DNA of 64,000 bases from Methylibium sp. (GCA_013824165.1 PNNH01000102.1:62001-126000); one strand, 5' to 3'. Shown: positions 43,588 through 53,106, counted from the first letter of the stretch. Program-made: numbers and translations. The notes: a model not told the origin generated them from the sequence alone.

Positions 43588-44220
43588 ATGCCCGTCATCG
43601 AAGTCAAACACCCCCTGGTCAAGCACAAGATCGGCCTGATGCGCGAGGCCGATATCTCGACCAAGAAGTTCCGCGAGCTCACTGGCGAGGTCGCGCGCCT
43701 GCTGGCCTACGAGGCCACCGCCGACTTCCCGCTGGAGAAGACCACCATCGACTGCTGGAGCGGCCCGACCGAGGTCGACCAGATTGCTGGCCGCAAGGTC
43801 ACCGTGGTGCCCATCCTGCGTGCCGGCCTGGGCATGCTGGACGGCGTGCTAGACATGATGCCCAACGCAAAGGTGAGCGTGGTCGGCCTGGCGCGCGATC
43901 ATGAGACGCTCAAGCCGGTCAACTACTTCGACCGCTTCGTCGGCCAGTTGGACGAGCGTACTGCACTGATCGTCGACCCCATGCTGGCGACGGCCGGTTC
44001 GATGATCGCCACCGTCGACTTGCTCAAGGCGCGTGGCTGCAAGGACATTCGCGCACTGGTGCTGGTGGCGGCACCCGAGGGTGTGGCAGCTTTGCAGGCT
44101 GCTCATCCCGAAGTGCGCTGCTGGACGGCTGCGGTTGACAGCCATCTGAACGAGCAGGGCTACATCATCCCCGGCCTCGGCGACGCCGGCGACAAGATAT
44201 TCGGGACGAAAGAAGGCTGA
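43588..44220 (+). CDS. upp: Uracil phosphoribosyltransferase
   Basis: The 210-residue enzyme starts with the Upp pattern [17 protein letters not shown], has [20 protein letters not shown], the PRPP-binding loop [14 protein letters not shown] and the C-terminal [16 protein letters not shown]. It converts uracil and PRPP to UMP. It follows rlmB by 40 nt and converges with the chromate transporter gene (12-nt gap). Confidence 0.97.
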   Translation: MPVIEVKHPLVKHKIGLMREADISTKKFRELTGEVARLLAYEATADFPLEKTTIDCWSGPTEVDQIAGRKVTVVPILRAGLGMLDGVLDMMPNAKVSVVGLARDHETLKPVNYFDRFVGQLDERTALIVDPMLATAGSMIATVDLLKARGCKDIRALVLVAAPEGVAALQAAHPEVRCWTAAVDSHLNEQGYIIPGLGDAGDKIFGTKEG

Positions 44221-44232
44221 GGGCGGGCGGGT

Positions 44233-44787
44233 TCAAACCCAGCCTAGCGCCCCCAGCACCCCGCCTGCCAGCACCATCCACACCAGGCTGAGCTTGGTGC
44301 GCAGCACGCCCAGCACCGTCAGCGCGATCAACGCCGCCGTAGTCAGGCGGTGCGCGGGATCGGCCAGATAGGGCTGGGCCAGCAGCCAGCCGGTAGCCCA
44401 CAGCAGGCCCAGCGTCAGTGGCGCCATGCCCGCATTGAATGCACGCACGGCCAGCGCCTCGCGGTTGGCTTCGGCCCAGCGCGTGGCGGCCAGTACCAGG
44501 GTGGTGGAGGGCAGCATGATGCCTAGCATGGCCACGGCAGCACCCAGCCAGCCGGCAGTGTTCCAGCCCAGCACCGCGACGAACAGGATGTTGGGGCCAG
44601 GGGCTGCCTGCGCCAGTGCGATCGAACTGGTGAACTGGGTTTCGCTGAGCCAGCCTTTCTGCAGCACCAGGAAGCGGTGCATCTCGGGCACGGTACTGAT
44701 CGCGCCGCCGATCGACAGCAGCGACAGCGACAGGAATTGCAGGAACAGCGCCAGGAAGTCGGCCGCCGACAGCGCGCTGGCGTTCAT
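44233..44787 (-). CDS. Chromate transporter, short half (ChrA family)
   Basis: The 184-residue integral membrane protein is one half of a split ChrA: the conserved LSIGGAISTVPEMHRF near the N-terminus, then AQAAPGPNILFVAVLGWNTAGW, and four to five further helices. Its ATG overlaps the stop of the second half by 4 nt. Such pairs together correspond to one full-length CHR transporter; whether chromate or another anion is carried is not shown. Confidence 0.87.
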   Translation of the reverse strand: MNASALSAADFLALFLQFLSLSLLSIGGAISTVPEMHRFLVLQKGWLSETQFTSSIALAQAAPGPNILFVAVLGWNTAGWLGAAVAMLGIMLPSTTLVLAATRWAEANREALAVRAFNAGMAPLTLGLLWATGWLLAQPYLADPAHRLTTAALIALTVLGVLRTKLSLVWMVLAGGVLGALGWV

Positions 44788-45368
44788 GGCCTGGCCTTGT
44801 CACGGCGCAGGCGGCGCGCCGCTAGCAGGACGCCCAGACCGCCCAGGCCCAGCACCACCCAGATCAGCGGCACCCGCATGACGGCAATCGCCACGATGGC
44901 CAGCACGGCGAGCAGCAGCGCCGGCAGCATGCCCAGCGGGCTGGCTTTCATGGCCGGCAGCAGCTTCACGGCCGTAGCGATGATCAATCCGGCCGACACG
45001 GCGCCCATGCCACGCAGCGCACCGGCCACTTGGGGCAGTTCCAGGTAGTGGCCAGCCAGGGCGGCCAGGCCGAGCACGATCAGCGCTGGAAAGAACAACA
45101 TGCCGGCCAGCGCGACAAAGGCGCCACGCAGGCCGAAGAACTTGTCGCCGATCATCAGCGACAGATTGATCACATTCGGGCCAGGCAGCACCTGGGCGGC
45201 CGCCAGGGACTCGACGAAGTCCTCGCGAGTCATCCACCCCAGGCGCTCGACCAGCTCGCGCTGCGCCACCGCGATCACACCGCCAAAGCCCTGCAGCGCC
45301 AGGCGCGAGAAGGCCCAGAACAGCTCGCTCAGCGAGGCTGGCGCGGCTGACGCGCCGCCGATGATCAC
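44784..45368 (-). CDS. Chromate transporter, other short half (ChrA family)
   Basis: The 194-residue protein repeats the family layout (FSRLALQGFGGVIAVAQREL, AAAQVLPGPNVINLSLMIGD, FFGLRGAFVALAGML) with five to six membrane helices. The two halves have antiparallel topology in known pairs. Its ATG overlaps the stop codon of the hydroxyacid dehydrogenase by 4 nt, so a three-gene operon is clear. Confidence 0.88.
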   Translation of the reverse strand: MIIGGASAAPASLSELFWAFSRLALQGFGGVIAVAQRELVERLGWMTREDFVESLAAAQVLPGPNVINLSLMIGDKFFGLRGAFVALAGMLFFPALIVLGLAALAGHYLELPQVAGALRGMGAVSAGLIIATAVKLLPAMKASPLGMLPALLLAVLAIVAIAVMRVPLIWVVLGLGGLGVLLAARRLRRDKARP

Positions 45369-46372
45369 CGCAGAACCTTCAGCGCCTCGGGATTGACGAG
45401 GTTCCTGGGCTCCCCACGGATGAAGGCAAGGATGTTGTCGAAGGCGGCGTCAAAGTAGAGCTCGTAGCTGTCCTGCTCGACATAGCCGATATGCGGCGTG
45501 CACACCGCGTTCTCCAGCCGCAGCAGCGGATGGCCTTGCAGGATGGGCTCGCTCTCGAACACATCGACGGCGGCCATGCCGGGGCGACCGCGGTTCAGTG
45601 CCGAGACCAGCGTGCCGTCCGACACCAGCTCGGCGCGCGAGGTGTTGACGAACAAGGCGGTCGGCTTCATTCGCGCCAGGTCATCTGCGCCGACGATGCC
45701 GCGCGTGGCCTCGCCCAGGCGCAGATGCATGGTGACCACATCGCTGCTTTCGAAGAAGGCTTCGCGGCTTTCAGCGGTCTGGTAGCCATCACTCTGGGCG
45801 GCCAGCCGCGAGGCCTCGCTGCCCCAGATCTGCACCTGCATGCCGAAGGCGCGGCCGTAGCCCGCTACCAGCTTGCCGATCTTGCCGTAGCCCCAGACGC
45901 CCAGGGTCTTGCCGCGCAGCACCATGCCGACGCCGAAATTGGGCGGCATCGACGCCGCCTTCAGCCCGGCCTGTTGCCAGGCGCCATGTTTGAGGTTGCC
46001 AATGTACTGCGGCAGGCGGCGCATCGCCGCCATGATCAAGGCCCAGGTCAGCTCGGCAGGCGCGATCGGCGAGCCGACCCCTTCGGCCACTGCAATGCCC
46101 AGTTTGGTGCAGGCCTCGACATCGATGTGCGAGCCGACCCGCCCGGTCTGTGCGATCAGCTTGAGTTTGGGCAGTTTTTCAAGCAGTTGACGCGGGAAGT
46201 GGGTGCGTTCGCGGATCAGGACCAGCACTTCGGCGTCGCGCAGCCGCACTGACAGCTGGCCGATGCCCTTGACGGTGTTGGTGAAAACCTTGGCATTCAG
46301 GGCATCCAGCTTGGCGGCGCAGCGCAGCTTGCGGACGGCGTCCTGATAGTCGTCGAGGATGATGATGTTCAT
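45365..46372 (-). CDS. D-2-hydroxyacid dehydrogenase family protein
   Basis: The 335-residue protein has the NAD-binding motif LGVWGYGKIGKLVAGYG and the catalytic trio as FVNTSRAELV (Arg), a Glu in VDVFESEPI and TPHIGYVEQDSYE (His). The C-terminal tail is short. This family reduces 2-keto acids such as hydroxypyruvate or phenylpyruvate. ATG at 46372 gives the standard start MNIIILDDYQDAV. Its translational overlap with a chromate transporter pair is not an arrangement I recognise. Confidence 0.9.
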   Translation of the reverse strand: MNIIILDDYQDAVRKLRCAAKLDALNAKVFTNTVKGIGQLSVRLRDAEVLVLIRERTHFPRQLLEKLPKLKLIAQTGRVGSHIDVEACTKLGIAVAEGVGSPIAPAELTWALIMAAMRRLPQYIGNLKHGAWQQAGLKAASMPPNFGVGMVLRGKTLGVWGYGKIGKLVAGYGRAFGMQVQIWGSEASRLAAQSDGYQTAESREAFFESSDVVTMHLRLGEATRGIVGADDLARMKPTALFVNTSRAELVSDGTLVSALNRGRPGMAAVDVFESEPILQGHPLLRLENAVCTPHIGYVEQDSYELYFDAAFDNILAFIRGEPRNLVNPEALKVLR

Positions 46373-46492
46373 GGTGTGCTGCGGCTCATTCTGCCCTGCC
46401 TTTTGGCCGCCCGACATCGGGGTCTGCCGCAGAGCAACATGCCGCTACACATTCATTCGGGAGCAGGCCCCGGGGCAGGAGGGGCGCTGGCT

Positions 46493-46843
46493 TCAGGCCT
46501 GGCCTTGCCGGCCCGGGTAGACCTGGCGCAACGCCTGCTCGATGGCCAGCCTGTGCTGCTCCACCTGATCGATGTCGTCCGGCAGTGCGGCCAGAAGCGG
46601 CGCGCGCAACAGCCACAGCTCGATGGGCTCGCAGGCCTGGCGCACCAAGCGACGCAATTCTTCGGAGGCGCTGCCCCGGGCTTCGGCGGCGGCGCGCGTG
46701 AAGCACAGCTTCAGGCTGACGAAGGCCTGGCGTGCGGCCAGGCGCCCGCGCCGGTCTTCCGGACGCTGGGCACAGACATAGCTCCAAGGCGGCGGGAAGT
46801 TCGGAATCTCCCGCAGGGTCAGTTCAATCACGGCTGGGCTCAC
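46493..46843 (-). CDS. Small protein of unknown function (second of two)
   Basis: I do not recognise this 116-residue protein. It starts at a GTG (46843) 17 nt after the stop of the gene upstream on the same strand. The visible part includes LTLREIPNFPPPWSYVCAQRP, a helical RRGRLAARQAFVSLKLCFTRA, and EELRRLVRQACEPIELWLLR. No signal peptide or membrane helix is seen. With the gene at 46860 it forms a pair divergent from the GT41 glycosyltransferase and type I secretion genes, so a connection to that locus is possible but unproven. Confidence 0.55.
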   Translation of the reverse strand: MSPAVIELTLREIPNFPPPWSYVCAQRPEDRRGRLAARQAFVSLKLCFTRAAAEARGSASEELRRLVRQACEPIELWLLRAPLLAALPDDIDQVEQHRLAIEQALRQVYPGRQGQA

Positions 46844-46859
46844 GGGCTTGGGGATCTCT

Positions 46860-47300
46860 TCAGTGCCGCTTGGCACCGGGCGGCAATGTCGCCTGGTAGT
46901 CATGGAAGAAGGGGGCGAGGGCGGCCAGGCGGCTTTCGGCCTCGGCTTGGCTGTAATGGCGCGCCACTTCGGTATAGACCGAGCCGCGCAGGTGCCAGAA
47001 GTCGCGCAGGCAGCGGGCCCGCCCGATGCTGCGCTCCAGTTCATCGGTGTCCTGCAGGCCGCGCAGGCAGGCCAAGAACTCGCTGCGCAGTTGGGGCAGC
47101 AAGCTAGGCTTCAGATTCGATTTTGACAGTCCGCCCCAGGGGTCTGGCTCGCCGGGCAGCCAGCGCAGCAGGCTCTGCAGGAGCGAATCTCCCGAGCGCG
47201 GCTGTGCCAGCGGCATGGGCGCGCTGGGCAAGGTGCTTTCCCCCAGGTCCTGGCGGGCCTCGGTCGGCCGCCTCCAACGAGTCAATAGTGCATTCAGCAT
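46860..47300 (-). CDS. Small protein of unknown function (first of two)
   Basis: This 146-residue protein is of unknown family. After a variable N-terminus (MLNALLTRWRRPTEARQD) it has a helical core with FLACLRGLQDTDELERSIGR, CLRDFWHLRGSVYTEVARHY and SQAEAESRLAALAPFFHDYQ. It ends in KRH. ATG at 47300 was chosen because the frame before it is not conserved-looking. It is divergent from the GT41 gene across about 290 nt. Confidence 0.6.
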   Translation of the reverse strand: MLNALLTRWRRPTEARQDLGESTLPSAPMPLAQPRSGDSLLQSLLRWLPGEPDPWGGLSKSNLKPSLLPQLRSEFLACLRGLQDTDELERSIGRARCLRDFWHLRGSVYTEVARHYSQAEAESRLAALAPFFHDYQATLPPGAKRH

Positions 47301-47591
47301 GGCTTGAGCCTTGTTCTGTCTTGGGTCGAGCCCCCTTGACCTCCGGGCATTGCCGACCTTGCCTCTTGATTTTCGGCAAAGCCACCCGCGGCTGAAGGCT
47401 TGAATAGCGCGGACTTGCCGCCCCAGATCCGGCAGGGCATGCGGGATGTGATCGATGCCACGGCCGCCGCAGGCTCGGTGCCATGCCGGGAACTGGGTGG
47501 GTTTCGCCGGCCTAATCGGGGGCCTCGGCAGCAGGCCCGCCACTACCATCGAGATCAGCCACAGCTTCGTGCCGACCTGGCCCCTATCGTC
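47301..47591. promoter_or_regulatory. Divergent intergenic region before the GT41/secretion locus
   Basis: These 291 bases separate the small-protein pair (minus strand) from the GT41 gene (plus strand) and must hold the promoters for both. I see no convincing -35/-10 pair, tRNA or hairpin. An upstream extension of the GT41 frame runs through it, but it lacks family features. Confidence 0.4.
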
Positions 47592-49490
47592 ATGGACATG
47601 TCCCAGCCCAGCCCTCAGACCCTCAGTGTTCCCGCCGCACTTCTGCCGCGCTGGGAACAGCTGCTGGCTGCATCGCGTGCCGGCAGCCTGGGCCTGCCCG
47701 AGCTGATGGAAGCCGCCAACAGCCTGCAAGCGCAAGGCTTGTCCGAGGCCACGGTGCAGCTCCATCAGGCCTGGATCGCGGGGGCGCCGGCGTCCAGCCG
47801 CGCCTATGTGCCGGTGGCCTGCTACAACCTGGGCACGGTGCTGGGCGGCCTGCTGCGCCATGCCGAGGCCGAGCAGGTTTACCGCCAGGCGCTGGCGCTG
47901 AAACCCAACTTCACGCAAGCCCGGCTCAATCTGGGCCACCAGCTGGAACATCTGGGCAAGACCGAGGAGGCGCTGGCCGAATGGCGCGCGGTGGCCGACT
48001 TGACGCTGCCGCTGGATGCCGTCGGCTCCGACCCGCTGGAGCTGCGCCTGCATGCGCTGAACAATATGGCGCGCCTGCTGGAGCAGGACAAGCGGTTTGC
48101 CGAAAGCCAGACGCTGATGCGCCGCAGCCTTGAGCTGAAAGCGGAACAGTCCGACGTGGCCCAGCACTATGTGCACATCCGCCAGAAGCAGTGCGACTGG
48201 CCGGTCTACCAACCGGTGGGCGAGGTCACACACAACCAGCTGCTGACCAGTACCTCGCTGCTGGCCATGCTCAATGTTAGCGACGATCCCGTCTTGCAAC
48301 TGATGACTTCGCAGCGCTTCGTGCTGGAGAAAGTCGTCAAGTACAAGGAGCAGCCCTACCACTTGCGCCATGCCAAGGCCAGGCGGGATGGGCGCATCAA
48401 GATCGGCTATCTCTCGGGCGACCTGTGCATGCATGCGGTGGGCCTGCTGACGCCCGAGCTGTTCGAGCTGCACGACCGCAGCCGCTTCGAGGTGCATGCC
48501 TTTTGCTGGAGCCGCGACGACGGCAGCGCGCAGCGCGCCCGCATCCTGGCCGGGATGGACAAGCATCATCGCCTGAAGGGCCTGACGGATGAAGCCGCGG
48601 CGCGGCTGATCGCGCAGGAAGGCATCGACGTGCTGATCGACCTGCAGGGCCTGACCAGCGGCGCTCGCCCCAACATCCTCGCCTACAAGCCGGCGCCGGT
48701 GCAGGTCAGCTATCTGGGCCTGCCGGCCACCTCGGCAATTCCTGGCGTCGAGTGGATCATTGCCGACCGCTTCGCGATGCCGCCGGAATACCTGCCGTAC
48801 TGCACCGAAAAGCCGATCTACCTGGAAAACCACAGCTACCAGATCAGCGACCGCCGGCGCGACGTCGGCCCGGCGCCGACGCGGGCGCAGTACCAGCTGC
48901 CCGAGGACGCCTTTGTGTTCGCGTCCTTCAACAACAACCACAAGTTCACCGAAGAGATGTACCGCTGCTGGATGCGCGTGCTGCAGCAGGTCGAGGGCAG
49001 CGTGCTGTGGCTGCTGGCCGACAACGAATGGTCCAAGGCCAATATGCTGCGCGTGGCGGCCGAGCACGGCATCGCCGCGCAGCGCCTGATCTTCGCGCCG
49101 CGCGTCACGCCGGCCGAGTACATCGCCCGCTTCGCGCTGGCCGATCTGGTGCTGGACACCTTCCCCTTCAATGCCGGCACCACCGCCAGCGACTGCCTGT
49201 GGGCCGGTGCGCCGATCCTGACGCGCTCGGGCCGCAGCTATATCTCGCGCATGGCCGGCAGCCTGCTCACGCATGTGGGGCTGCCCGACCTGATCACCGA
49301 GTCGCTGCAGGAGTATGAGCAGCGCGCGGTGCAGATCGGCCGCAACCCGGCGCGGGCCGCGTCTTACAAGCGCTACTTGCGCGAGCACGGCCGCGCGTCC
49401 AGACTGTTTGACATCCCCGGCTTCGTGCGCGAGCTGGAAGACAAGTTGGAATCCCTGGCCCTGGAGCGGCGGCGCCGCGACCCGGCCTGA
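47592..49490 (+). CDS. TPR-domain GT41 glycosyltransferase (O-GlcNAc transferase, SPINDLY-like)
   Basis: With the ATG at 47592 the protein is 632 residues. Residues ~1-230 are TPR-like helix pairs (AYVPVACYNLGTVLGGLLRHAEAEQVYRQ, PNFTQARLNLGHQLEHLGKTEEA). From about 265 on lies the GT-B GT41 region: IKIGYLSGDLCMHAVG with the conserved His (~281), FNNNHKFTEE with the Lys of the nucleotide-sugar site (~450) and LVLDTFPFNAGTTASDCLWAGAPILT with the conserved Asp. Such enzymes glycosylate Ser/Thr of proteins in the cytosol. No signal peptide. It stands directly upstream of the type I secretion genes, which suggests its target is the secreted protein. Confidence 0.9.
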   Translation: MDMSQPSPQTLSVPAALLPRWEQLLAASRAGSLGLPELMEAANSLQAQGLSEATVQLHQAWIAGAPASSRAYVPVACYNLGTVLGGLLRHAEAEQVYRQALALKPNFTQARLNLGHQLEHLGKTEEALAEWRAVADLTLPLDAVGSDPLELRLHALNNMARLLEQDKRFAESQTLMRRSLELKAEQSDVAQHYVHIRQKQCDWPVYQPVGEVTHNQLLTSTSLLAMLNVSDDPVLQLMTSQRFVLEKVVKYKEQPYHLRHAKARRDGRIKIGYLSGDLCMHAVGLLTPELFELHDRSRFEVHAFCWSRDDGSAQRARILAGMDKHHRLKGLTDEAAARLIAQEGIDVLIDLQGLTSGARPNILAYKPAPVQVSYLGLPATSAIPGVEWIIADRFAMPPEYLPYCTEKPIYLENHSYQISDRRRDVGPAPTRAQYQLPEDAFVFASFNNNHKFTEEMYRCWMRVLQQVEGSVLWLLADNEWSKANMLRVAAEHGIAAQRLIFAPRVTPAEYIARFALADLVLDTFPFNAGTTASDCLWAGAPILTRSGRSYISRMAGSLLTHVGLPDLITESLQEYEQRAVQIGRNPARAASYKRYLREHGRASRLFDIPGFVRELEDKLESLALERRRRDPA

Positions 49491-49517
49491 CCGAGCGCAC
49501 AAGGCTGAAAGAGCACA

Positions 49518-51890
49518 GTGACGCAGCGACACGATCCCTTCTTCGACGGCGCCGACGGCGCCAAGCGAGCCGGCACGCCCAGCCTATATCTGGCGGCCGA
49601 CGGGAGCAGCGCGCCCGAGCCCCAGGCCGAGGCGGGCAATGATTGGGAAGCGCAGGCCGCCGAGCAGGACATTGGCGACCCGCTGCTGCATGCCCTGGTC
49701 TGGCTGACCCGCCACCATGGCCGTGCCCGTTCGGCTGAATCGCTGCGCGCCGGCGGCCCAGCCGATGGTGCCCTCGGGCCGGACCAGGCGCTGCGCCTGA
49801 TGCAGGAAGCCGGCTACAACGCTGGTCTGGTGCGCAAGAAGATCGGCGAGGTCAGCGCACTGCTGCTGCCCGCCGTGCTGTTGCTGAATGGCGGCGACGC
49901 CTGCGTGCTGGTGCGCCGCCTGGATGCCACCGAAGGCGCGCCGACGCAGTACGAGGTCGTGTTCCCAGGTGCCGACGCCAATGTCTGCACCGCCAGCGCC
50001 GAAGAGCTGGAAAGCGAATACAGCGGCTTCATGCTGCTGGCCACGCTGCCCGAGACCTCGCAGGCCAACCGCGGCAGCCAGGTGCTGCAGCAGGCGCCGG
50101 CCGGCGGCCACTGGCTGTGGGGCACGCTCAAGCGCTTCATGCCCTATTACCGCGCCTCGATGCTGGCGGCCTTGCTGAGCAATGTGCTGATGCTGGTATC
50201 GGGCTTGGTGACCATGGTCATCTACGACAAGGTGATCCCCAACCAGAGTTTCGTCACCCTCTGGACCCTGGCCATCGGTGCCGGTCTGGCGTTGATGTTC
50301 GACCTGTTCGCGCGCGGCCTGCGGGCCCACCTGATCGACGTTGCGGGGCGCAAGACCGATCTGATCATCGGCTCCAAGATGTTCCGCCAGACCCTGGGCG
50401 TGCGCATGGAACATAAGCCGGCGTCGGCCGGCTCCTACGCCGCCACCGTCGGCCAGATTGAGGCGGTGCGCGATTTCTTTGCGTCCGCCAGCATCTCGGT
50501 GGTTTCGGACGTGCCCTTCATCGTGATCTTCGTCGCGATGACCTTCATCATCGGCGGCCCGCTGGGCTGGGTGCTGGTGCTGGCAATCCCGCTGATCATG
50601 GGCCTCACCTGGGCCATCCAGGGCCATCTGCGGCGCGCGGTGCGCACCAATATGACCGAGACGGCCGATCTGAACGGCACCATGGTGGAAGCCATCGAAG
50701 GGCTGGAGGATCTGAAGACCTCGGGCGCTGAAGGCCGCTTCATCCACCGCTACGAGACCAGCAACGCGGTGGCCGCCGATTCGGCAATGCGCACGCGCGG
50801 CTGGCACAGCTGGAGCAACAACATCGCCATGACGCTGCAGCAGGCCATCACGCTGGTGATGCTGGTCTGGGGCGTCTACTTGATCAATGACGGCATCATC
50901 AGCTCCGGTGCGCTGATCGGCGCGGTGATGTTCGCCGGCCGCGCCATTGCGCCGCTGGGCAGTGTGGTCAGCCTGGCGGCAAGGTATCAGGGCGCGCGCG
51001 CCGCGATGCTGGCGCTCAACGAGCTGATGGCCCGTCCCACCGAGCGCGAGGCCGGCCGCAACTATGTGCCACTGGCCCGAATCACCGGCAGCGTCGGTCT
51101 GCACGATGTCGGCTTTGCCTATCCGCCGTCCGAGCCTGGAGCCAGCGCGCCCAAGGTGCTGCGCGCCGTCACGCTGCGCCTGAAGGCTGGTGAGCGGGTG
51201 GCTGTGCTGGGCCGCATCGGCAGCGGCAAGTCCACCGTGCTGCGTCTGCTGGCCGGCCTTTATCAGCCGACCGAGGGCATGGTCGATGTCGACGGCATCG
51301 ACCTGCGCCAGATCGACCCGGCAGAGTTCCGCGCCCGCGTCGGCTTTGTCTCGCAGGACCCGCGCCTGTTCCACGGCACGCTGCGCGACAACGTGTTGAT
51401 GGGCCGTTCGCAGATCGACGCCACGCGTCTGGTCGAGGTGGCTCGCCTGACGGGCCTGGACCGCGTGATTGCCGCCCACCCGATGGGCTGGGACCTGCCG
51501 GTCGGCGAGATGGGCAATCTGCTGTCAGGCGGCCAGCGTCAGCTGGTGGCGCTGGCGCGCAGCCTGGTGACCAAGCCGCAGATTCTCTTGATGGACGAGC
51601 CCACCAGTTCGATGGACGCGCAGTCCGAGGTGGCCTTCCTGCGCCAGCTGCGCGACGCCGCTGGCGACTGCACGCTGGTGGTGGTGACCCACCGGCCGGC
51701 CGTGCTGGAACTGGTCTCGCGCATCGTCGTGATGGACTCCGGCCGTCTGGTGATGGACGGCCCGCGCGACCAGGTGTTGGCCGCGCTGTCCGGTGTGCGC
51801 CCGACCGCCCCCGCGCCAGGCGACCAGAATGCCGGCAATCTGCACATGCATCCGGCCGCGCAGCCGGTGCAGCGCTCCGCCTCGGTATGA
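49518..51890 (+). CDS. Type I secretion permease/ATPase with degenerate C39 domain (LapB type)
   Basis: The 790-residue protein has an N-terminal C39-like domain (about 50-185) in which the catalytic Cys position reads DPLLHALVWLTRHHG with no cysteine, so it is a non-cleaving substrate-docking domain. Six membrane helices follow (about 210-460), then the NBD: Walker A GRIGSGKST (~565-573), signature LSGGQRQ (~669), Walker B ILLMDEPTSSMD (~688) and the H-loop VVVTHRP. This is the inner-membrane motor of a type I system, LapB/RtxB group, typical for giant adhesins. GTG start at 49518. Confidence 0.93.
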   Translation: MTQRHDPFFDGADGAKRAGTPSLYLAADGSSAPEPQAEAGNDWEAQAAEQDIGDPLLHALVWLTRHHGRARSAESLRAGGPADGALGPDQALRLMQEAGYNAGLVRKKIGEVSALLLPAVLLLNGGDACVLVRRLDATEGAPTQYEVVFPGADANVCTASAEELESEYSGFMLLATLPETSQANRGSQVLQQAPAGGHWLWGTLKRFMPYYRASMLAALLSNVLMLVSGLVTMVIYDKVIPNQSFVTLWTLAIGAGLALMFDLFARGLRAHLIDVAGRKTDLIIGSKMFRQTLGVRMEHKPASAGSYAATVGQIEAVRDFFASASISVVSDVPFIVIFVAMTFIIGGPLGWVLVLAIPLIMGLTWAIQGHLRRAVRTNMTETADLNGTMVEAIEGLEDLKTSGAEGRFIHRYETSNAVAADSAMRTRGWHSWSNNIAMTLQQAITLVMLVWGVYLINDGIISSGALIGAVMFAGRAIAPLGSVVSLAARYQGARAAMLALNELMARPTEREAGRNYVPLARITGSVGLHDVGFAYPPSEPGASAPKVLRAVTLRLKAGERVAVLGRIGSGKSTVLRLLAGLYQPTEGMVDVDGIDLRQIDPAEFRARVGFVSQDPRLFHGTLRDNVLMGRSQIDATRLVEVARLTGLDRVIAAHPMGWDLPVGEMGNLLSGGQRQLVALARSLVTKPQILLMDEPTSSMDAQSEVAFLRQLRDAAGDCTLVVVTHRPAVLELVSRIVVMDSGRLVMDGPRDQVLAALSGVRPTAPAPGDQNAGNLHMHPAAQPVQRSASV

Positions 51891-51906
51891 GATCAGAGGT
51901 CGGTTC

Positions 51907-53106
51907 ATGACGGTTTCCCGCAGCGAAGGACAGTTTCTCAGCAGCCTGGCCACGGCCCATGTGGACGAACCGCTGCCGCGCGTCACCTGGGTGCTGTATC
52001 TGATGCTGGCGACCTTGCTGGTGGCGGTGATCTGGGCCTCGCTGGCGAAGGTCGACCAGGTCAGCCGCAGCGAGGGTCGCATCGTGCCTGACGGGCGCGA
52101 ACAGGTAATCGCCAGTGCCGAGGTGGGCATCCTGCGCGAGCTGCTGGTGCGTGAGGGCGAGCGCGTGGAGCAGGGCCAGATCCTGGCGCGCCTGGACCCG
52201 ACGCGGGTGGAAGCGCAGCAGAACGAAGGCCAGGTCAAGCGCCTGGCCGTCAAGGCCACGCTGGCCCGCCTCAGCGCGGAGGCTAGCGGCCGCCCGCTGC
52301 AGTTCCCGCCTGAGTTGAAGGCCGTGCCGGCCCTGGTGGCTGCCGAGACCGAGGCCTTTGAGGCGCGCCGGCGCCTGCTGGACGAAGCCGTGGCCAGCAT
52401 CGGCCGCAGTACGGCCCTGCTGCAGCGCGAGCAGAAGGTGGCGCAAGACATGGCGGCCAAGGGTCTGATGTCGGATGTCGAGGTGATGCGCCTGACACGC
52501 CAGGTCAACGAGCTGCAGCAGCAGCGCGCTGAGCGCATCAGCCGCTTCCGCCAGGAGGCCAGCTCCGAGCTGGTCAAGCTGCAGAATGAACTGGCGATGC
52601 AGGAAGAACAGATGGTGGTGCGCGACGACGCCCTCAAGCGCACCGTGCTGACCTCGCCAGTGCGCGGCCTGGTCAAGAACATCCGTGCCAACACTCTGGG
52701 CGGCGTCATCACGACCGGTGCACCCATCATGGAAATCGTGCCGCTGACGGACGCGGTGCTGATCGATGCCCGTATCAAGCCGATGGAGGTGGGCTTCCTG
52801 CGCGTCGGCCAGACCGCCCGCGTCAAGCTGGCCGGCTTTGACTACAACATCTTCGGCGGCCTGGAAGGGCGGGTCGAGTACATCAGCCCCGACGCGCTCG
52901 GCGAAGTCGATGCCAAGAGCGGCGAGGGGCGCTACTACCGGGTGCTGATCCGCTCGGAGCGCAGCACGCTGCGCTACAAGGGCGAGGCGGTGCAGGTGAT
53001 CCCGGGCATGAACGCGACAGTCGAGATCAAGACCGGCGAGCGCTCGGTGATGGGCTTTCTGCTGCAACCGATGCTCAAGGTGCGCGAGGCGATGCGCGAA
53101 CGCTGA
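51907..53106 (+). CDS. Type I secretion membrane fusion protein, HlyD family
   Basis: The 399-residue adaptor has a short cytosolic N-terminus, one membrane helix (about 26-46, VLYLMLATLLVAVIWASL), a lipoyl/barrel-sandwich half (SRSEGRIVPDGREQVIASAE), a long coiled coil (about 90-240), the second half-motif, and a beta-barrel (IDARIKPMEVGFLRVGQTARVKL). It links the ABC ATPase to TolC. It starts 16 nt after the ATPase gene. A terminator follows, so the TolC gene may be separately expressed. Confidence 0.93.
   Translation: MTVSRSEGQFLSSLATAHVDEPLPRVTWVLYLMLATLLVAVIWASLAKVDQVSRSEGRIVPDGREQVIASAEVGILRELLVREGERVEQGQILARLDPTRVEAQQNEGQVKRLAVKATLARLSAEASGRPLQFPPELKAVPALVAAETEAFEARRRLLDEAVASIGRSTALLQREQKVAQDMAAKGLMSDVEVMRLTRQVNELQQQRAERISRFRQEASSELVKLQNELAMQEEQMVVRDDALKRTVLTSPVRGLVKNIRANTLGGVITTGAPIMEIVPLTDAVLIDARIKPMEVGFLRVGQTARVKLAGFDYNIFGGLEGRVEYISPDALGEVDAKSGEGRYYRVLIRSERSTLRYKGEAVQVIPGMNATVEIKTGERSVMGFLLQPMLKVREAMRER

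Noticed and set aside
49584-51479. 631-residue minus-strand frame opposite the ABC transporter
   Set aside because: It is the shadow of the transporter gene; no ribosome site or motif.
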